Position numbers and translations under genes: made by a program. Below the pieces are notes generated by a model. It did no database searches. It was not told the origin of the DNA and was given only the letters and a program-made list of their open reading frames with translations. From contig NOWV01000002.1 in NCBI GenBank assembly GCA_003344405.1, positions 806,001 through 870,000 of the forward strand: a stretch of DNA of 64,000 nucleotides, read 5' to 3'. This DNA is from Trichoplax sp. H2 (lineage: Eukaryota; Placozoa; Uniplacotomia; Trichoplacea). The first letter of the stretch is position 1. Every line of letters starts with the position of its first letter. Of the stretch, positions 13,735 through 27,529 are shown one piece after another.

Positions 13735-16700
13735 TTATAATTCATCTTTTTTATTATCCTGTGGTTGTTGGTCATCTTTTCTATTGCTTTCAGGTTGTTC
13801 ATCATCTTCGTCATCTTCCTCGTCATCTTCGTCTCCTCCTTCGTCATCATTGTCTACTTCTTTAGAGTTTCCTGTTATTGCCTCTTTTTTCTCTTTGGTT
13901 AAAGGTCCAATGTTGGTGCCATCGATAATTAGCCCTTCATCATCACCGAACCATGCGATATTTCTTCTCGGATTATAGACATCATTCTTTTCTAGATATT
14001 CTCTAATATCTACAGCGGATTCGACGTTGAAGTCTTTCTTTAAATTATCTCTTTTTTCTAACGTCAAGAAATCGAGAGCTTCCTGCTTTGGTAACCAGTC
14101 GCGATCGGCTAAATGAACACCTCCCATTTGAATAATATCTTTCATATTAGCATGCAGAGTTTTATTAATCCATTTCTCAATATTGCTTATTTCTGGAGAT
14201 TCTTCCTTATCAATAAATGTGTTAGCAATACCCTTTCTTCTATCGACATAAATGCATCTTGGAACAGCATCGGTGTTGCCACGGGTATAGTAGTAAATAA
14301 TGGATTGCGTCACAACATCATCTCTGTCATAACAGGCAATTATTGCAAAAAGTTTCAATTAAAGTGCCTCAATAATTCGTAATACATTTAATTTAATTAC
14401 TATATTTTCTTACATTCTATACAAATATGAAAGGTTCACGATATCATATGATTTCATCGATTCATGAAATCATACGAACCTACAATACTAACTATGATCT
14501 ACCTTTACATTTGCATACTTTATATAATAACATTAGTCAATTATCGATGAAAGAGTCTTCAAAAATACTGATTATAAGCTAGTGGAGTGACTTACAAATC
14601 CATCCATGCGACATTTATATTACTATAAATAGAACCAGAAAGGCGATTTACTATCTCCTTCTGAATTGCTTCCGCATCATGGCCATGTAGAATGAATGAT
14701 ACTAATGGTTTCTTACTTCGGAAATAGTTTATAAAATTGTGTTCACTAAATTGATCCTAGAAAGGTGTAGAGGATATCAAGATAAGAATATTAAAGTTAT
14801 TTAACGTTGAAATTATAGACAAGTTAAGAAATTGGATTATAATCATGAATGTCGTTAACATTATGAGACTAACAAATAATGGTAAGCCATTATTGTAGAT
14901 AAAAGTTTCGATTCCGTCAACGGTTAACTCTCCTTCGTAAACAATCTGTCTTTTTACTTCATTAGTTGCTTTATAGCAAATAACTGCCGGTAATTTAATA
15001 TTGAGCTTTTCCGCTAAGGCCATAGAAATGTCGGATTGGAAACTACGTCCGAATTGCATTATTCCACTAAAACGCTTCATAACTTCATCAAATTCTATTA
15101 CGTTAAGTAAGTACATGAAAGTTATGAATTAGTAGACAAATAGGTAACTTTTCAAGGCTGATTATAGACTGCAGTTGATATTATAACGATAACCAGTTAT
15201 AAATAAAATTGAAATTAGTCGCTACAGAACGAAATTGTTCATACTAGAAATGAAATATGGATTGAATTGACTTCCATAAATATAATAATTATGCTTACTA
15301 AGTCTTACCCACGCTCGGTTTCTCGAACAAGCCAATAACGACAACGCCCGAAGCATTTTCAAGGAACTTTTGACCTTGCTCAACTGATGTAAATTTTCCA
15401 TTGCTCTCTTCAGTATAAATCTTAATTCCAGCAATCAAACTATCGATTGTAAATGATCCCTTATAGACCACACCGTCATTATTCTCACTATGGGCGTACA
15501 ATGTATAGCAGAATAATGATAGAATAGGTAAGATTAAATTCAACTTGATTGATTTAAAGTTTTACTATTTCTAATTTTATCTTTGATTTTTACTTTTCTT
15601 TAGTTATATCAAGTATCTTATTGATCACTTACGTATAAACTTTAACTGTTGGATACTCTGTGATACCATTAGCTTCACATGGTCGTGGATAATCAGCGCA
15701 ATTAATCTCGGCAAAGCTAAGTTTCATTCTAGTCGGGTTTTGCTCGAACTTTAATTTTATATCTTCATAGATAAATGAAAATGCACGACTTCGTATATCC
15801 CCTGCAGATGGAAATAATTTGTTCATAAATACTCTATTTACCGACAAAAATATTAATTTGACATCTAGTATAGGATTACTACAGCCTCTATTAGGTAGTT
15901 ATTAGTATAATCTCTGTACAAAGGAGATATATAGGATTCTACGTTAATGGTTGATTAAAATAACGTATTTTGTTAGATTAATAAAATAATAACGGATTAC
16001 ATAATTATAATTGTTGCCTATTATTTTTATATTGGAATCAGTATTTCTTATCTTATTTTTACACTGCCTTATTTTGTTGAGGGTGGCCCTATCTTAATTA
16101 CTAATAATATGATCGATAATCATTCTAATTAAGACAATGGATAGTGTATAATATAGGGATGCAATATCTTTGCAATAATTAATTGATCAATATCGAGAGT
16201 TGTGTAGTTAACATAGAAAAATAATTAGCTCCAGGCTGATTGATATTTAGTCCTACCACTAATGAACTATAATTCAAAAATAAAACTTATACTAGAAATA
16301 TCCATTCCTATAGACTAATGGATCAACAACGGCAATTTTCGATAGCTTAGACGAAGGCAATTTCAAAGATAAACATTTCTATATTTACAATCGCCTTTTT
16401 TGACAAATGCTAGTACCTTGCTAGATAATAAGCTTAAAAAGAGACAATACTGGTAATGAATACAAATTTTAAAAAATTGTAATAGATTTTCTTACACGTT
16501 GTATAATAATTAATAATTCGAATTCCATTTTGGTTGATAAATTCTTGAATAGTTTTATCGGTTAATGATGTTACGGAGCTTTGTCTTTTATATCGTTCAG
16601 CTTGTGGATCTTGTTCATCTGATTCGTATATACGCTTGATATCTTTAGCAATTTCATCATCAATATTGTTTATATCAGCTATAATATTAACCAAAAGCAG

Positions 16701-19700
16701 AGAAAAGATATAGCACTTAAATTATTGGTTTAGTTAATGCTAGTAACAATAGTTAACGATCCAAATTAACAGATTCCAAGGACTAATTGGTAACTTAATA
16801 GATAAGATATACGTAAGAAGAGGGGTAGGTATTCTGGTACCCCGCAATAACTTTTTATATAGAAAATTACAGTAAAATTGTATAAGATAATTTAAATAGG
16901 AATGTGCTGATATTGATTTATCTATAACGTCTTAGAGGCTTTTACTAAAAATATTTGTATACTTTATAATATTTTTTATTTACTAATATCTAATATTTAA
17001 ATAACCACACCATATAATGCTATTCGATTATAGATAGTAATAATAAAATGGTATTTATTGAATTAATAAAGTAAATTGATAGTATAATGAAGGAATTTGA
17101 TATGTGACTGTATCAATCATTTTGGATGCTAAAAATGGCTTCAATCAAAATTTTTAAGGGATAAGATATATACAGATCCGACATTTAATAACCTTTACTA
17201 TTAGATAAACGTTTTGGTGGTTCAAAATGATCGCCAGCTGTTGGTGGCAATCTAGTGAAATCGGTTAACGTTTCTTCTTCGATAAAGTCCAATATGCCTT
17301 CATATGTAAAGTCTTTTGTCTTACTAAATATGTTAACCTTGCCTTTAATGCTAACAAATCGCAAATTTGTTTCCTAATAGTATCAATAGAATGAAATAGT
17401 TAATACTGCATCAAATTATTTTATGATTAATTAACTTTGATGATAGGCTGAAAATTCTAAAAGCTCAATATCAATAAGAAATATACATTATTACCATGCT
17501 TTCGCAATTAATAATATCAGTAGTGTAGGATCGATCCATTTTTCAATCATACTTAGCTTATTTGCAATGTCAATAAGTGAAAAAGTAATTTATTTTGATT
17601 TCTAATTCCATCAATGTACTGTATAGTAGTAGTGTAGATAGGATTAATCTTAAATCTTCTTCAGCTTGTGGTATCCAAACAAAGAAATTTAATAATTCAA
17701 TACCTATTGAGCAGTTCTACATTGATAGCTGATTATATCGATGTAGAAGAGTAACTAGAGTCAATCTTTGATCATGCTGATCTTATGAAATTAAATGAAT
17801 AATTTTAGCAAATTATTATCAAATATTTAATAGATATTCTTTCCATGATTTCTGATAATATCAGCATAACATTTGTAATATCAGTTTGATATCTCTATTT
17901 AAAATTTAATACTCTATCGACAGTCTTTATTCGATGTTCATTTCTAATTAAAATAGCTCATTCAGACGATACATACTTGTGGCACGTCTTTATCAGAGGA
18001 ATACAAATAAGTAACTACGTCAAATTCCGGATGGGTAATAAAACTCCTCTTAACTCTTCCTAATACAATTTCCCAGTAATCGCAAGATACAGGTCCAGGA
18101 CAGTAGAATATAGCGTAATTGATTTTCTTTTCTTTACCAGTGGTAATGTTATCATGTTTCTCTTTCGTGATTGATTCGACATCCATATCGGCTTTCTCAG
18201 CTAGGTGCCGTAGTAATGAATTCAGTTAGACTCATAATTAACACTGATTGCATAATTATCCATATTTCAGTTTCTCCTCTTTCAACTTAAGATTAATTGT
18301 GAAATTTAAGACTGAACTTGTTTCTAGATTGTTAGTAATAAGCCTTCTCGGCACATTACATCAGTAATTTCTACTAATTTTATAATATGTCTATCGTCTC
18401 CGATCGCTATTCGATTTCTGTTATGATAAAATATACACGCATATTTTATTGACTTAAAGGTGAATATAGATGCTATATGTACGAGTATATGCAAGTAAGG
18501 AAACTGGATTCTAGCTATGATAGCGTGGACAATTATCACATACAAGCTATGGGTTTCAGTACTTGTGCCTCTATTTTAAGATCAATATTTTTCTTTGTTA
18601 CCGTACTCTCTCGAGTTATGAACAGAACTGTAGTAAGGTTTAAGATTAAGTAATATATAATTCAACTGGACTATTCTTTTAGTAAATGTACGGGGCTTGA
18701 AGTACTTTAGCAGTAATTTCGATATAGATCGAGATATGCTAGATCATATCAATTTAAGAAAACTGAAATATTAACATTTGATTATACTGTACAATACTTA
18801 CTTTTAACGCCTACACCAACGCGTTTCCAGTATTCGTCTACGAAATATTTCAAGTTGCGTGCAGTATAATTTCCTAACATTTTATGCGTATCCTATTATA
18901 TAATAAATGAAACAGAAGGAATTGTCTTATTAATGTATGGATAGCGATTCATAAATGATAGAAACGACAAATATTTATTAAAATTTTGAATACTATTTGA
19001 TATTACTAATATAGATAAACTACTTGACTAACGTATGTGGCAATTTGATATTAACAATTGATGCATAGAGCAAAGCACCAGTATCAATCTGACTAGAAAC
19101 TTATATTTATCATAGTAGTTAAAGACCAAGAAGGAATAGGTGGAATAGAAGGTAAGATTACCCTGTCTGCACCAGCTCTTTGAGCATAGACTGCTGGAAA
19201 TTCTTTAATTTTATACCATTTAACTGGCAAATCAGCTTTTTCATCTAAATTGGACATATTAGCTATAAGAAATCCGATTTTTCCTGAATATTCACTTCCA
19301 AAATCTTGGACATCCTGTACGATTCGTTCATATTGATGACTTTCAGCGAATATGAAAATTTTATTGACATCGTTTTGATTATAGGTAGTTAAATTGTCTT
19401 GATGGATTAATTCCGTCTAAGAATAATAAAATAGCACATAGATAGTTGTTAAATGGCGTAGAAAAAAAGAAAAGAGAAAAACTTTCAATACTTATGCAGC
19501 AGAGGCAAAATCATTTATAGACTAATCCTATCCTACTTAGATAAATCTAGTATGACTTTTGTTATTGTCAACTTACATATATCGGTAATTTATTCCTTTG
19601 CATGAATAAAAATAATTCGTGGCTTGAAAAATATTCACTATGGTAAGTGTGTGGACATGATTGATTTGTCCGATGTAGTGTATCATTGCAATGGTAGATC

Positions 19701-22700
19701 TTGTATACATAATCCAAAGGCATTACCGGGCTATAAATGAAAAATAAGTTTGTACAATATTGGTTGTTTAATGAGTTCAAGACTTTATTTCCTTCTTATT
19801 GCATTGAAATCAAATCAAAGTAAAGCAATCTACTCTTAGAGCCATACTCTAGTTGTCGATGTATTAAGGTGATGTTCGTGATGATTACAAATTTATAGCT
19901 CTCCTTGAAAGTAGGGAAGCTTTCAAAGAACATCCGATGAGCTAGATATGGGATATAATATAGGAAAAGGATCGAAAATGATATTCTACACGATAAATTT
20001 TAGTAGAATTGAAGCATCTACTAGGCAAGATTAAGTTGAAGTATTCTATTTTATAATGTAAATATTATTTTTAAGTAGAAAAGGTCATCGTTAATACGTA
20101 AATACGAGCACTATTAAATATTAAAAACTACGCTAACGGTAATCATTTACGAAATTTGTTTCATTTCATTTGGACAACATTTGTTTGGATATCTCATGAA
20201 TAGTAAAATAACAAGTAATCTTTATACCAGCATGGACTTCTAGATACTTTGAGTATCTGGAAGTCTATGATACCGGTAAGATCATTGTAATGTCCTGCTT
20301 CGTTTTTATAAATAATTTATTTTCCATATCTATTTCTATCAGATACCTCATTATAAATGAATTAGCCAATCTACTTACCTCGAGTGTAGAATTTACTAAA
20401 ATAGCCAATAAAAATATCCATATTCGCTTCAATGTTATCCAATATTAATTTTTTTAGCTCTTCCTGATTGCTAATTTTAGCCACAACTTGATCATAGTAG
20501 ATGCTATTTGGATTAGCAAAAGTATAAGTGTTAATGTTCTATTAGTTGTAAGAACATGGCTAATATATAATAATGCTAAGATTAGTATAATACTCTCGTA
20601 AGAAGTTGACAAATTTCCATGAATTTTTTGTGTAAATTTTATCCTAATCGACATACTGTAGTAATCGAGCGACAATAGCATCCGTGTCTTGTAATTCTCT
20701 CAATGGAATGGAACTAAAATGTTTTCCACGCCTGTTTATAACCAATGTAATAATAGGTTAAATAAATGATTAGAAAGTTATCTTGTAGTTTAAATGATTC
20801 CTTTGCTACGTTGTTTATGTATGAAAACGCATAAAAAACAGTTAGCGATATGAACCTTTTTAGTAATTTATAATTAGAAGTCATCATCTACCATGGTAGT
20901 ATGTGGTAGTGGTTAAAAAATTTATTGCATTATATATATAGTATTAAAGTTTGCTAGATTTATAAGTAAATTATAATTTTCATTTAGTTACTGTCGCTGG
21001 AGAAATCATTAAAAGTAATGTTAACAAGTTTGATCATGGAGAACTAATCTATCATAAGTAATGCCTTGCCTCGCTATCGACAAACCTGAAAATCTGTAGC
21101 TTTGGTTTAGTGTTGCAAAATTCTTCTTGGTAGTCTTTAAAGCAATCAATCTAAAGTAAAGATGAAGTTACAAAATTATGGCTTAGTCATGGTAGATATT
21201 GCAGGATTAAAACAAGCGATAAAGCTAAATCTATGTAAGGCAGAATCCAAACCAAATGAGCACTACACTTCAGGAAGCGAATAGCACAGAAAGAAAGTTA
21301 CAATCGTCCTGTTTAAATTACATGGTCAATAACCCCTATCAAATAGGATAGCTAAGAGTCTTAAGATACAATAGCACCTGTATGCGGAAAGATATACTCT
21401 TTTATAACTTGTTATACTTTTATAGAATTAGATAATTCCAATTTATTCAGTCAATAACTCCGTTTAAGCTATGTTGGTAATCTTCAAACATAAAGGAAGT
21501 GAAGAGTCGGTTTTATTACTCAAGTAGTCATTTCTACGTTTCAGCAAGCGGATAACACAGAAATAAAGTTACTACTGTACTGTTTAAATTATATGAATAT
21601 TGACTTTTATCAAATACGGTAGGATAGCTATGAGTCTTAAGATACTAACGCAAAAGAATAAAATTATATGTAACTTATTCTTTACGGTAGGAGTTGCCAT
21701 TTAATCGGTAGATATTAGTTCAAAAAGTAAAGGAAAACTAGTCATCTCTCCATTCAATGAAAAATCCTTCTCATTATCAAGTCGATAGGCCATTTGAATA
21801 ACTTGTTGCTGGCCATTGATTTTTATACAGGCGCATTCTGAGTAGGGGAAATAAACCCATTTCTTAACAAGCTTAACAATGTCCATCCAGAATGCGATGC
21901 CATTGATTCAGGGAAATTAAAGCACCTTGTCTTTTATAATAGTTGGTTTGTAAAAGTGATTAAGGCTTTTTTTTATGTGGTCGCCTTTTCTATACATTGA
22001 ATGGGAGAAACAATGTTGCAGTACTGTTGTAGATAGAGCCGCCTTGTCTATAGTATTATAAAGAGACACTGCTTTAAAATGGAATAGTTTACACTAAAAA
22101 TTACCATTTGATCTCAACAATGGCGTTGACTAGCCAACACCAGTTGAAAACATCTTCCGCCATGGTTGAAAACATAACATCGCGAACGATAAATAATAGT
22201 TCGATAAGTAGTAGCGGCAATAGGAGAAAAAAAATATATTAGACCAGAGTTCATTTTATCTAATGCGGATATGAACTAAGGTTGTTTTCTGTACGTCTAA
22301 GAAATAGAAGTTAGGACAGGGTGAAAATGGAGTGAATAGGTTGAAAGTACATAATGATCAATGGACATTAACTTAGAAATATATTAATCGCGCATTTTCT
22401 CATCTAGTTTAATTAATTGAAAAAGGCGGAAGGAAATGTAATGAAAGGTCGCCGATCTTAAAATGTTTCCGAGAGCAGCTACTATCGGCAATAATATTTT
22501 CCTATTATTAGAATAGTGCGCGTTGTAAAGTAGAAGTGCAGTGAAATGAAGAAAGTCTGGCCTAGAGTTAGAATGATTCATTGCAAAGAACGGCTATCAT
22601 TCGTCATCGTTCGGCTATGGCTTCTATGAATAAAATTGACGATAATCTGAATTTCTTATCGATTTAACTAATATTGTAACACTGTAGAAGTAGAGAAATA

Positions 22701-24682
22701 TCTTATTCAAAATCATCAAAGAACTTTAAATGAGATGAATATTTAGTAGTATACATATCTGGGTAGAGCAGACAAATTTATGATAGTCTTCGATTATATA
22801 GTCATGGACATTTAGATTACATCCTCCTGTCATAAACGAATTAAGATATATTAACCTGGACTTGTTACTATCCGTTTATTTACTAGGGCATGTTCATAGA
22901 TAGTCTTTGATTTTACTGCAATGGATGTTTTGCTAATCTACATACTTATATGGCCGGTAATCGAAGATATACTGTGTTGAAAATGATTGTCTTACAATAA
23001 TTTTTTTCCGTATCCTCTCGGATCAACTGACTTTAAAATGAACTATTTATGTATTAAGAGTAAAAATCCGGTTGTCATCCTTGACTTATATTTTCCTCTT
23101 GTTTTGTAATGATAGAGTTAATCATTCAACTCTAACTAGGCTTAAATCGACGCTACTCTACACATTAAATCTTATCCGCAGAGGATGCCATTCTTAACAC
23201 ATTATTGATAGCGCAAGCAACGGCTAGACCAACCAAGAAAACATTAAAGATTCGTATCAACGACATCCTATAGACCATAGGGAAACCATCGACAATTACT
23301 ATTTTACTCTTTTTCTTTTAGTGTTTGGTACACACGTATGATTACCTATCAAATAATACAAACTCTCAAGCAATAGCATACTGTTTGTTTATTATCTTGG
23401 GGAGAAAACTATTTATGTACTTATTTCCCTGTAGAATAGCCAATTAATGAACTTTACCGTGAGTTAAGAACGTATTTCTGTTAAGTCACAATTAAAATCT
23501 TACCACTTCTCAAACGGGTATAGAGACATGCCTAACTTACTAATCTTTATGTATAACATATATAATTAGTAAACTCTTTCCTACAATTCATGCTAGCGAT
23601 CTATAGCACAAAGGTTACGACCTATCTTTGTAAAATAGCATTTCTGAGATTGAACAACTTCTGATAATAATTATTTGTCTACGCGTAAACTTATTTCATA
23701 GTAAAATAGAAACACTCCTCAAACGATGATATCAGATTACGAGGTGTAAAATTCCAAGGCATAGTTTTCAAGGTTAGAGTCAACAAGATGTCCACGATGA
23801 AAGTATTAGTCTTTTGCACAGTAAAGTAGTACGAAATTAAATACCTTAACACCAACTACCACAAATTCTTTACGGATTATTTGTCAATCATATCGACTGG
23901 TAGTACTTAGCAAACAGAAAGACCTTGTACTCGTACGTCTATCGGCAAACTCGAACGGTGTTGACGATGATGATGCCTAAAGATTGTACATCGCTTTCGA
24001 GAAATTATTTGATGATGAACCAAGCGTAACAAAGTTCCAACATGGAAGCGTCATAAAAAAATGATGATAAATTATATGCTTAACTCAAAGTTATATCCCT
24101 ATTAATCTACTTGGAGGCATTACCCGTAATGCCGTAGGAGATAGTCTACAGTTCTCTTACAAAATTTTATTTTTCTCTCGTTAAGGAGTGAACATATTTA
24201 TTGTACCGAAGGGTAGGAATAGTAGATGTACGGTCAACGAGAATCGATATAAAATGACTTACAATAGCGATCTTGACTTTATGATACTCTAGGGCATCTG
24301 CAACAACGCGAAAATCGGCTTCAAACTGTCGAGTGAGGGTCTGATCCATATTACCTAAGTAATCAGAACATGAAAAAAACGGAAAAAACAACTTTAGAAA
24401 ATAGAAATTTTCGTTACCTTCTACTCGTACTAATAGGAGATACTAGAGTAATATTCTATAAAATCTGCAGTTTAGTTTTTCATCTTCTTCAAACATACTT
24501 GGTACTGGTTGCTTGTAGTAAACTACAATTTGCCTGTAGATCAGAAGATCATTCTGTAACTGTTCATTGGTGATTTCGATATTAGGAAGTTCAGTAACCC
24601 AGTCCTTTCGACATTCAACATGATATTGTGTCAACGTTAAAATGGCTGCAATCAGTAAAAGATTGAACTGCTTTGCCGCCAT
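13735..24682 (-). CDS. TXNDC16: TXNDC16/ERp90-like ER-lumenal multi-thioredoxin protein ending in KDEL
   Basis: Eighteen exons, from high to low: 24499-24682, 24263-24354, 21086-21150, 20657-20731, 20379-20503, 19848-19941, 19577-19730, 19162-19416, 18802-18892, 18360-18406, 17977-18195, 17193-17373, 16496-16678, 15633-15801, 15309-15487, 14874-15094, 14596-14756, 13735-14323. They total 3084 bases, an exact multiple of three, for 1027 residues (human about 825). Exon 1 begins with a signal peptide (hydrophobic NLLLIAAILTLT). Trx-fold landmarks are IDCFKDYQEEFC (domain 1), INYAIFYCPGPVSC (exon 11) and AEINCADYPRPC with EYPTVKVYT (exon 14), the last matching the INCAD...TEFPIIKMY block of human TXNDC16. 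No classical CxxC is seen; the exon 13-14 joint reads YYTTWDIRSRAF where an active site would sit. The C-terminus is an acidic Asp/Glu-rich stretch followed by KDEL, so an ER-resident, probably redox-silent or chaperone-like role is inferred. The acceptors of exons 10 and 11 are the least certain. Confidence 0.88.
20229..20275. repeat. Intronic near-perfect hairpin
   Basis: In TXNDC16 intron 5, arms GGACTTCTAGATACT and AGTATCTGGAAGTCT are separated by only three or four bases, and the pairing continues weakly outward. The tiny loop argues against a microRNA precursor; it looks like a short inverted repeat. Confidence 0.6.
21151..24262. other. Large TXNDC16 intron 2 (about 3.1 kb) with a protein-like open frame
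   Basis: By far the longest intron of the gene. On the minus strand at 21701-21886 (open back to about 21913) lies a frame with balanced composition, containing KKWVYFPYSECACIKINGQQ and VIQMAYRLDNEKDF, ending at a TAA. A second short frame near 22090-22170 reads DVFNWCWLVNAIVEIKW before a stop. They do not match any TXNDC16 segment and I do not recognise them. They could be exons of a nested gene or remnants of a retrocopy. The rest of the intron shows nothing. Confidence 0.4.
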
Positions 24683-27529
24683 CTTCTTCGTTCTCTATCT
24701 CTTCTTTACTTCCTTAGACTCTCACTAATTGCTAGAAATTTTTTTCTCGAATCTTAAAATTTTGATGGATACAGCCCGAATAAATCACGCTGTAATCATC
24801 AAAAAAGAAGTGATTGATTCACGATAGACTCCTTCAATGCCTTTTAAGCAACGTTCATTCGGTATGCAAGTAGTTATTAAAACAATGATCTAACAAGTTG
24901 TTTCATTGATTTGCAAGCCTTTATCCAGTAGGAGGAGTTGAAATTATCCGTATTGTTCTAATTGACATTCATGCTTCCAAGTTTGTATATTGCATTTAAT
25001 TTCTTGCTGCCACGTAGTACGTTTAATTAGCATTACCTTTGTTATGTCTTTACAAATAGATGGAATATTGAATCAGCATCGTCAAATAATAAAGTGTTTA
25101 TAAAATATAGTTAATTCTTTCTCATCTAGTATTTACTACTTTTTCAATCTAGCCTAGTAACGCTGCTATGTAGGGTAATCAATTTAAATCTGATCGATTA
25201 AGTTAGAACATGCTTGCACTTTTGCCTATTTTCTATCGTCCATCCTTGCTTACAATTAATTATCCATGCGGTATGAGCGTATTGTCTATCATACACGCGT
25301 ATTACTCGTCTTCTAAATACTCATGGATGCGAGTATACCTTGATCATATTGTCCATATACGATAGCTTAAAGGTGTTAGAATGAACTTTTACAATTCAAA
25401 TGAAGCCTATGCTAGTTTATTAGCTTAAAAACTGATAATTATAATTAATCTCGAAAGAGCCAAATTAGGTACTGCCTATTTACTTTCATATTAGATGGTA
25501 GCTTAAAAACAAAGTGCAAACTTAAATCTATATCAAGAATCAGAACATGATAGTCAAGTGCAGGTTTAAAGACATACGTCTCTCAATTTAGTGATTTGCA
25601 GGTTAATATTCAGAGCGCAATTTGCCTTTTCGGCAAAGAGTTAAATAGTACAGCAATGATCAGGTCTATATTAGGTAATGACTTAAAATAGAGGTTGAAA
25701 CAATATCATCTACGGTTTATCGAATATCAGTAGGAGGATTAATTGAGCTACTTTAAATCTCTCTTCAGTGTATTGATTTGAAAACTGATATTCACTGTCT
25801 ATTTTATCAAAAGCGCTTAGATGTCCTCATAGTAGTCAGCTTTATGCAAGATAGCAGTTTAAAATAAGAAGTACGAATATCTATGCCGAAGAGCAAAGAT
25901 AGACCCTAGCTAAAATAACTTATTTCATGTTCTTTTTAGTAGATTGGTTTGAAATCTGATACGACTATTTAGTACATTATTTGCTTCACCGAATAGGTCT
26001 AAAACTGACATCAATTAATCAGTTTAACGTATACTAAGTAGTAGTTTGAAATAAGCTCAATCTCAATACTAACATCAAGTACAATGTTACAAGATATTTC
26101 ACGCCATAATAGTTCTCTTTATATCTTATTCTTACTATCTTTAATCTGATATTTGATATTCAGTATTTACTTCATTAGTAAGAATTTAATTGGTTCTTAA
26201 TATTCAATGTTTTGCATACCATCAGCTTAGAGCTAGGCCAATGCGTTAAAATAAATACTAGATAGTTCAATCGGATGTAATCAACTCGTTAATTATTACA
26301 GTACGAGTGTATACAGGTATACATTTGATCAGCGTTAGCGTGGTTATTGGCTGAGTCGTTTCACTATGACAAGCATAGGAATTATCCTGTTTCAATTGCC
26401 CTAGGATTAATATCGATACAGCATATAGACTAACATAATATATGTAACTTGGAAACTAAGTGTTGACATAACCTAAGATGCGTAGCTAATAAATAATATA
26501 TGTATTTGTACAGTAATAATATCCATATCCTCCTCCTACTATTATTCACTAAATATTAAAGGGCTTACCTCTGACTAGTTGCCTTTGAAAATCGTGCAAA
26601 AAATTAAAAATTTTTTATAGCCACTTGATATCTCGTGCTGATAGGTTGAAATTTTAACTATATGCCTACTTGAATGAATCTTTTGAAATTTTAATCAACT
26701 TCATTTAGCATACAGGCTTAAGGCAACATCGCTACGCTAAATTATATAATAAACAGTTTAAACAAAGCCAATTCGTTTAATGAATTTATACCAAAGGCTG
26801 AATCTGACCAATGGCATTTGATTCGTAAAAAATAAACAAGTGAACTACAAAATAATTGTAAAAAAATGACAACAGGTAGCTAAGATTTTCGTATAGACAT
26901 AAAAATCAACTCTTTTTGCATGAAAGAGATTACAATAAATGATATATTTTAGCGTAAATTTGTACAATATCATTATAAATACTCAATCGGTCTTTATTAA
27001 TAGCTGAAATATTTAATATAAATATTTTGGGTAGTTAGATATAACATCAACTCAATGGAGAGTACAAGGTACGGTATGATATAGTAAACTATAAAATCTT
27101 TAAATTCAACATAGTGATACCAATTTACCTTATATTTCTCATAAGAATAACGTTATATCAAACTATTTATTTATTCTGATATTGCTTTTTCGCCTTGTAG
27201 AAGCAAGATTTCGAATATTTCATAAAATTTTCATTTTCAATTACAGTATTAAAAAACGCATGTATAGTAGAATGAAAAATATTATACGACCTTAGGAATA
27301 ATGAACAGTTTCTCATAGCTTCTAATTATGAATTCCCATTAATTAAAATCTTAATATATCGCAGAGTATCAGAAATAATTACAATATTTATCATGAAATA
27401 AGTACGATATTAAGTAGTTTACAACATTCTCAATAGATCTCTAACGTTCGTCATCTATCTAGATTATATCCTGTTCAAACCCAGATGATGATCCTCTGAT
27501 TTGTAGATACAATTAATAGATTAATGAGA
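24683..27529. other. Intergenic region upstream of TXNDC16, no gene seen
   Basis: Spacer of 2.8 kb between the TXNDC16 start and the 3' end of SLC37 copy A, both on the minus strand. It should contain the TXNDC16 promoter just above 24682, a pyrimidine-rich stretch on the plus strand. No exon chain was found. A loosely repeated segment lies at about 25420-26160 and is described separately. Confidence 0.6.
25420..26165. repeat. Degenerate repeated motif region
   Basis: Words of the type GCTTAAAAACTGATA, GATTTGAAAACTGATATTCACTGT, GGTTTGAAATCTGATAC and GGTCTAAAACTGACATC recur every 80 to 170 bases, alternating with AGTTTAAAATAAG-like words. Identity between copies is low, so this is either an old decayed tandem array or chance AT-rich similarity. 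Confidence 0.3.

Noticed and set aside
13784-13978. Plus-strand frame with a polyserine run
   Set aside because: Antisense of the acidic Asp/Glu tail of TXNDC16.
15298-15543. Apparent small secreted protein starting MNLILPILSLFC
   Set aside because: The hydrophobic start is intron sequence; the rest is TXNDC16 exon 15, which joins at TAG into the thioredoxin-like domain.
20229-20275. MicroRNA precursor in a TXNDC16 intron
   Set aside because: Stem is about 15 pairs with a 3-4 base loop, too short and tight for a Drosha/Dicer substrate.
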